Below the pieces are notes generated by a model. The model was given only the letters and a program-made list of their open reading frames with translations. It ran no database searches and was not told the origin of the DNA. Shown piece after piece: positions 53,567-57,366 of a stretch of 57,366 bases of DNA (positions are counted from its first letter, which is position 1; each line of letters starts with the position of its first letter). The stretch is from a virus. The stretch covers positions 1 to 57,366 of the IMG/VR virus record IMGVR_UViG_3300045974_001005; one strand, given 5' to 3'. The position numbers and the translations under genes were made by a program.

Positions 53567-54328
53567 ATGGATATGCACTCACATCGGCGACAACGCCTAC
53601 ACAATTTAATCAACCGCGATTTTGGCGGTAGTACTGCGGCCATGGGCCGGGCAATTGACTTCAGCAGTGCCCGCATGGGGCAGTTGCTTTCGCCAACTTT
53701 TCGGGATGGCCAGAATTTTGGCGAGAAGGTGGCGCGCAAGATCGAGGGCTTACTGGGGCTCGATCACCTTTACCTCGACCAGAATACCCCTGTTCAACTT
53801 GATGAATCTGGCGCGCAAGCGCCTGATAATGCAAAACCGACAACGCCCAGCACCAAATCGGCGGCGCTGGACGAGCATGAAATGAACATCATTCAAACCT
53901 ATCGGCATGCTGATCCTGCTACCCAGGCGGCAATTCGCAAGATATTGCGCGTGCTGAATGTCGCTGACGAGGCATTGATTGCCGAACAGGCGCATACGTT
54001 TTGTCGCGCCGTGAATGATCAGGTGCAGTTGCGCCTGGTGGTTACGCCATCTATCAATGCGGCAGCTTTCAATGAATTGGAAACCATGTTGCTGGGTAGT
54101 TTTCGGGCCAGCGACCCACGTAGCAGGCGGCTCATTCTCACCGGGGGCGATTGCATTGAGCCGCGTGACGATGACGAAGAGCTCGACCCCGAAACGGGTT
54201 GCACCTTGCTTGAATTGCGACTTGTCAAAAATTTTCGTGATGGATCGCTACCTTTCCGGCGCACACTCTTGCGTTTGGCTGAGGTTGAGACTGAGAGAAA
54301 TACCACAGAACAACATCAAGCCATTTGA
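53567..54328 (+). CDS. CI-like phage repressor without peptidase domain
   Basis: 253 residues. The N-terminal 65 residues contain a helix-turn-helix (TAAMGRAIDFSSARMGQLL) of the type seen in prophage repressors. A disordered linker (75-100) is followed by a helical part (100-145) and an acidic end (DDDEELDPETG). I see no LexA/CI S24 signature (no Ser/Lys pair in the usual frame), so RecA-driven self-cleavage is unlikely. It probably keeps lysogeny by binding the two operators beside it. No Shine-Dalgarno precedes the ATG, which fits a leaderless message. Confidence 0.78.
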   Translation: MDMHSHRRQRLHNLINRDFGGSTAAMGRAIDFSSARMGQLLSPTFRDGQNFGEKVARKIEGLLGLDHLYLDQNTPVQLDESGAQAPDNAKPTTPSTKSAALDEHEMNIIQTYRHADPATQAAIRKILRVLNVADEALIAEQAHTFCRAVNDQVQLRLVVTPSINAAAFNELETMLLGSFRASDPRSRRLILTGGDCIEPRDDDEELDPETGCTLLELRLVKNFRDGSLPFRRTLLRLAEVETERNTTEQHQAI

Positions 54329-54382
54329 CAAACACGGGTCATTCGGTATAATCCACTTCCCTTTGTTGATTTGGAGCAATTT

Positions 54383-54541
54383 ATGCCCTTTTTGAATGAC
54401 CTTTCCCCCGCTGCCGGGGTTTTGCCTGTTTACGCTGAGTCCGTGCATTCGCCTGCAATCCATGCTGACTATGTCATGCTGGCTTCAGGCATTGCAGCAC
54501 CGCCGCCGCCGCCGCCCATGAAAAAGCCGGTTATCGAGTAG
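54383..54541 (+). CDS. Very small proline-ended protein
   Basis: 52 residues starting MPFLNDLSPAAGV, with GGAG eight bases upstream. The C-terminus contains six consecutive Pro and a Lys-Lys-Pro. It lies between the repressor and the membrane protein genes on the same strand. It may be a real small gene of the lysogeny operon or a by-product; the start signal is the only support. Confidence 0.4.
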   Translation: MPFLNDLSPAAGVLPVYAESVHSPAIHADYVMLASGIAAPPPPPPMKKPVIE

Positions 54542-54581
54542 TCATTTTAAGTAGTCGTACTTTTGAAGTCGTTTTTCATTC

Positions 54582-55538
54582 ATGTCCAGTAATAAGATTT
54601 TATCAAGCAAATCCGCCATTGCCATTGAAGCGTTTTACAGGCTATTGGTTTGGGGTTTGTTTTTGGCGGTTGGCGAAAGCTTTTGTGAGGCTTACGTTGG
54701 GCGGTATGCCGCCGGAAGTTGCTGGTATTACATCTTGTTGTTTTTGTTCTCTGTCTTGCTTTTTGTGACATTGAAGCGTTTCAGGAATAATGACCTGACG
54801 CGTGACATGCGTGAACTCTACTTCTATGATGGCCTGGTTCAGCTTGTGGGGCTTGGCCTGTATTTTGCAAGACAAACCGCGTTCATTTGGATCGTGCTGA
54901 ATCTGGCCATCCTGTTGGTCAAGACCTTGCGCCTTCTATGGCCTGGGAAAAAACCGGATGGCACGGCGTTTGCCGGTTGGCCTGTGTTTGGCGTGCTTGG
55001 CATCATTGCGGCGCTGCGGGGTAAGACGGACTTACGAACAGTCCCGGCCAGCATGCGTCATGACCTGAGCGTTTATGCCGGTTGTGCTGCAACCTTGCCT
55101 GCTGCCTACCTGTTAGCGTCGTATGGGCCGGATGATGCGGCGCTACGCCTGATTTACCTGCCGTTTTCATTTGTGCTGCTGTATGGCAAGCTGCTGGTTG
55201 ACCACGTCATCCGTTTTTTCAGGAAATATGCCGAACTGAAAAGGATGGTGGCGGCAAACAGGCAAGCACCACACCCGCCACAACTTGAGGCCCGGATTCT
55301 TCATAAGGAAAATGAATTGGCATCGCTACTGACGCCTGAAATCATTGGCATTTTGCACCTGGTGACACGTTTGAATCCAGACATGCGGGCCATGTTCAAG
55401 CGCTTGATGGAGCAGGCGCATGCCGACCAGAAGGAAGATGAGCAGAATGCGAGCGCCCCCAAGCGCCAGCGCCCCAATCTGACCATCGTACCCAATCAAG
55501 TCAGGGGTGAGTCGCCGGATTCACATCAAGGCAAGTAG
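54582..55538 (+). CDS. Multi-pass membrane protein of the lysogeny operon
   Basis: 318 residues. About five or six hydrophobic segments (roughly 14-33, 46-64, 84-112, 130-148, 168-184, 192-212) are followed by a cytoplasmic-looking C-terminal helix region (215-290) and a disordered basic tail. No transporter signature is visible. Located behind the CI-like gene and before the AlpA-like gene, it is likely to be expressed in the lysogen, where membrane proteins often exclude superinfecting phages. Function inferred from position only. Confidence 0.65.
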   Translation: MSSNKILSSKSAIAIEAFYRLLVWGLFLAVGESFCEAYVGRYAAGSCWYYILLFLFSVLLFVTLKRFRNNDLTRDMRELYFYDGLVQLVGLGLYFARQTAFIWIVLNLAILLVKTLRLLWPGKKPDGTAFAGWPVFGVLGIIAALRGKTDLRTVPASMRHDLSVYAGCAATLPAAYLLASYGPDDAALRLIYLPFSFVLLYGKLLVDHVIRFFRKYAELKRMVAANRQAPHPPQLEARILHKENELASLLTPEIIGILHLVTRLNPDMRAMFKRLMEQAHADQKEDEQNASAPKRQRPNLTIVPNQVRGESPDSHQGK

Positions 55539-55602
55539 TGGCTTGGCCCCGCCCGAGGGTAAAAAGGCGTCCGTAGCAGGTGAAATGCTGGAATTATCGT
55601 TT

Positions 55603-55633
55603 GTTTGATCATTGATCAAACAGGTGATATAAT
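55603..55633 (+). promoter_or_regulatory. Promoter with palindromic operator for the AlpA-like gene
   Basis: TTGATC (55605-55610), a 17-nt spacer and TATAAT (55628-55633) lie 94 nt ahead of the gene. The perfect palindrome GTTTGATC-ATT-GATCAAAC (55603-55621) covers the -35 box and the spacer, so a repressor bound there would shut the promoter. The sequence differs from the CI/Cro operators. Confidence 0.7.
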
Positions 55634-55726
55634 CCGGTTTTTCGTCCATACGCCCTTTGCGGCGACCAATATGACCCATTCCGTTACTGGCTCCACATCC
55701 ATGATTTCGCACAAGGCGGTGTCCTG

Positions 55727-55996
55727 ATGGTGAAACCCTTATACATTGAATTGAACGAATTGCCGGAAATAATCAAACTGGCTCCGGCCACGGTGCAGCG
55801 TCTGGTGCGTTTGGGGCAATTCCCGGCACCACGTCAATTATCACCCCACCGCGTCGCCTGGCTCTTCCGGGAACTGGAAGACTGGAGCGAATCGCGCCCG
55901 GTATCGAACTTGCCACCGCCACCCAATACCGGCAAAGGCAAAGGCAGCAAGGTTGCTACCGCACTGCCAATGGCTCAAGACGAGCATCCAGTTTAG
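55727..55996 (+). CDS. AlpA-like / excisionase-type HTH protein
   Basis: 89 residues. The core IIKLAPATVQRLVRLGQFPAPRQ, followed by VAWLFRELEDW, is the winged-helix of AlpA/Xis-type proteins, small regulators of integrase-driven excision. The C-terminal 30 residues are Pro/Gly/Lys-rich. It converges with the integrase gene across 65 bp. It likely directs excision or integrase expression. Confidence 0.85.
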   Translation: MVKPLYIELNELPEIIKLAPATVQRLVRLGQFPAPRQLSPHRVAWLFRELEDWSESRPVSNLPPPPNTGKGKGSKVATALPMAQDEHPV

Positions 55997-56022
55997 CCCA
56001 TTCCCGGCCTGCCTCCAATTTG

Positions 56023-56052
56023 CCCTTGCCACCCAATACGAGGGGGCAAGGG
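56023..56052. repeat. Inverted repeat between the AlpA-like and integrase genes
   Basis: CCCTTGCC (56023-56030) and GGCAAGGG (56045-56052) with a 14-nt loop. Weak T content on both sides; may end one or both convergent transcripts. The 12-mer GCCACCCAATAC in the loop also occurs at 55918-55929, so it could instead be a recombination-related arm site. Confidence 0.35.
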
Positions 56053-56061
56053 ACAAAATCC

Positions 56062-57366
56062 TTACTCTGTCAAACCGGATTGGGCAATAGCCTCCAACTT
56101 GTTACTGAGCTTCTCAAGCCATTCCGAGCGCTCCTTGTCATAGCCGTACAGGTTGTAGACACCAGTCAATCCGGGTTGCATGTGCCCCAGCAACGCCTCT
56201 GCCACTTCCGCTACGCACCCGATGGAGGGCAACAAGGTGCGTGAAGATCGGCGCAGGTCATGCGGTGCCCAATACGTTACTGGCAGGCGCTCACGCTCGC
56301 GGGTAGGGTCTTTTTTGCAATAGGGCTGATGATAGTTCACAGCGTCACAAATGCTTGATTGAGCAAAACAACCGGTCTTGGTACGCTTGGATGGGAACAG
56401 GTAGCCGTTCGGAAAGCGCGCCAATCGGCGCAGAATAACCTCTTGCGCACGACCAAAAAGCGGGACTCGTAAATCCGTTGCGTCGGCGTGCCGGACATTT
56501 TTGGTTTTGACTTTCGGAATTGTCCACCACCACCTACCGTTCTCCTGCGTAATTTCCTTCGCTTCAATTGCGACAATTTCAGCCCCGCGTGTGCAAGTCC
56601 ACAGATACATCGTCAACAGGTCAGAAATGGCTTCGGATTGAAAGTTGGGCAACCACGCCAGCAAGGTGGCGATTTCCTTTTCTGATAAAACCCGCTTTTG
56701 TGCGCCAATGTTCTTGCCATTGATCTTCTTGCCTTTGCTTTTGAGTTTGCCCTTCAGGACTCGTTGCCACCAGTTGGGCGTTGTCTCAGGAATCAATGCC
56801 GCATCCAGTGCGTAGTTCCACGCCGCTGCCAATTCCTGGCGCAGGGTCTGCGCGTAAACCGGGGTCTCGATGCGCTCGGCAATCAAGTCAAATGCCTGCT
56901 TGCGCGTCAAGGTCGCTGCCGCGAGCTTGGCGGTCTTGTCTGGAATGGATTCCAGCAGGTACCGCATGTTCTTGGCATTGTTCTTGTTGCGGTTGCGCTC
57001 GACATGGCCCGTCAAATAGTCTTGAACCAATTCCCCCACTGTATAGGTAGCAAGTTGGTGCTCAAGCTGTTGCTTCTTTTGCTTCGCCTTGGTTTCGGTA
57101 CGCTGCTCACGTCGTTCTTTGCCCGGATCGCGCTTCATTTGCCGTTGGTCTCGCAATTTTTCCCACTCAACAATCGCGGCATTCCATGACGTGGCTGGCC
57201 AAGCGCCGATCTTGGTTTGCTTCATCAATCCAGTAAGCGGGCTTTTGTAGCGGTAAATCCAGCTTCGGGATTTCTTGCCAGCTTCAAAACGCAATCCTGG
57301 GTAAGCATCAAAAATCATGAATTCACCAGCAGGCAAGGTCTTTGCGGTTCGTGCGTCAAAAGTCAT
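56062..57366 (-). CDS. int: Tyrosine recombinase (prophage integrase)
   Basis: 434 residues, a usual length for this P4/CP4-type family. The N-terminal TFDARTAKTLPAGEF with a Y-R-Y-K-S motif is the arm-binding domain. Catalytic residues visible: Arg260 (CTRGAE), His369 and Arg372 (HDLRR), His395 (LLGH), and the Tyr404 nucleophile (GVYNLYG). The ATG is the last base of the window; the gene reads inward, so the attachment site is expected just beyond it. Confidence 0.95.
   Translation of the reverse strand: MTFDARTAKTLPAGEFMIFDAYPGLRFEAGKKSRSWIYRYKSPLTGLMKQTKIGAWPATSWNAAIVEWEKLRDQRQMKRDPGKERREQRTETKAKQKKQQLEHQLATYTVGELVQDYLTGHVERNRNKNNAKNMRYLLESIPDKTAKLAAATLTRKQAFDLIAERIETPVYAQTLRQELAAAWNYALDAALIPETTPNWWQRVLKGKLKSKGKKINGKNIGAQKRVLSEKEIATLLAWLPNFQSEAISDLLTMYLWTCTRGAEIVAIEAKEITQENGRWWWTIPKVKTKNVRHADATDLRVPLFGRAQEVILRRLARFPNGYLFPSKRTKTGCFAQSSICDAVNYHQPYCKKDPTRERERLPVTYWAPHDLRRSSRTLLPSIGCVAEVAEALLGHMQPGLTGVYNLYGYDKERSEWLEKLSNKLEAIAQSGLTE

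Noticed and set aside
55918-56039. Attachment core formed by the two GCCACCCAATAC copies
   Set aside because: The copies are only 110 bp apart on the same side of the integrase; the core should lie beyond the integrase start.

Overview
The window is a prophage-like element of a short-tailed (podoviral) temperate phage, preceded by an unusual accessory cluster of about 9 kb. The host is most likely a betaproteobacterium. That is inferred from the H-NS-type small protein, from the fairly GC-rich CAA/TTG-heavy codon use, and from the phage's resemblance to the Burkholderia Bcep22 type: a giant PLxRFG/polyvalent protein, an N4-gp56-like capsid protein and a large portal. No tRNA, rRNA or CRISPR was found, and no attachment site is visible.

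Left cluster (1-9055, + strand). Two small paralogous helical proteins are followed by three tandem HsdM-like proteins, an H-NS-like protein, a CobA/CobO-type P-loop ATPase and an HsdS-like specificity protein. The HsdM folds and SAM loop are recognisable, but the catalytic NPPF/Y tetrad is missing from all three. Four junctions overlap as ATGA or nearly touch. No HsdR or other nuclease is present. Two exported proteins end the cluster. I know of no described system with this set, and it is the best candidate here for a new system, perhaps defence or DNA marking. Terminator-like hairpins lie 30-38 nt before the first two HsdM-like start codons.

Phage late region (9093-48445, almost all - strand). 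In order of transcription: small and large terminase, portal, scaffold, major capsid, connectors, fibre and tail proteins, a long tail-tip protein, an oxygenase and cupin pair, two ejection-type proteins, and a 4938-residue giant protein with methyltransferase, SNF2-type helicase, metallopeptidase-like and PLxRFG parts. Two smaller genes appear to be overprinted inside the giant gene, both in its +1 frame. Plus-strand or AT-richer cargo genes interrupt the late region at 27.6-30.1, 34.8 and 45.5 kb.

Phage early and lysogeny region (48504-57366). The layout is lambda-like: a Cro-like gene and a CI-like gene diverge from a shared control region with two operators, and the repressor mRNA is predicted to be leaderless. 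A terminator follows cro, then a PAPS-reductase-like gene, a DUF1376/DnaT-like gene, a P-like gene and a Q-like gene. The Q-like gene is followed by a promoter and a strong terminator just before the terminase genes, as in PR'-tR'. Between the two replication genes lies a 344-bp tandem duplication; each copy has six iterons in exact 11-bp register and a hairpin, and is probably the replication origin. An AlpA-like gene and a tyrosine integrase close the window. The integrase points inward, so the right attachment site should lie just outside the window. No holin, endolysin or spanin was found.
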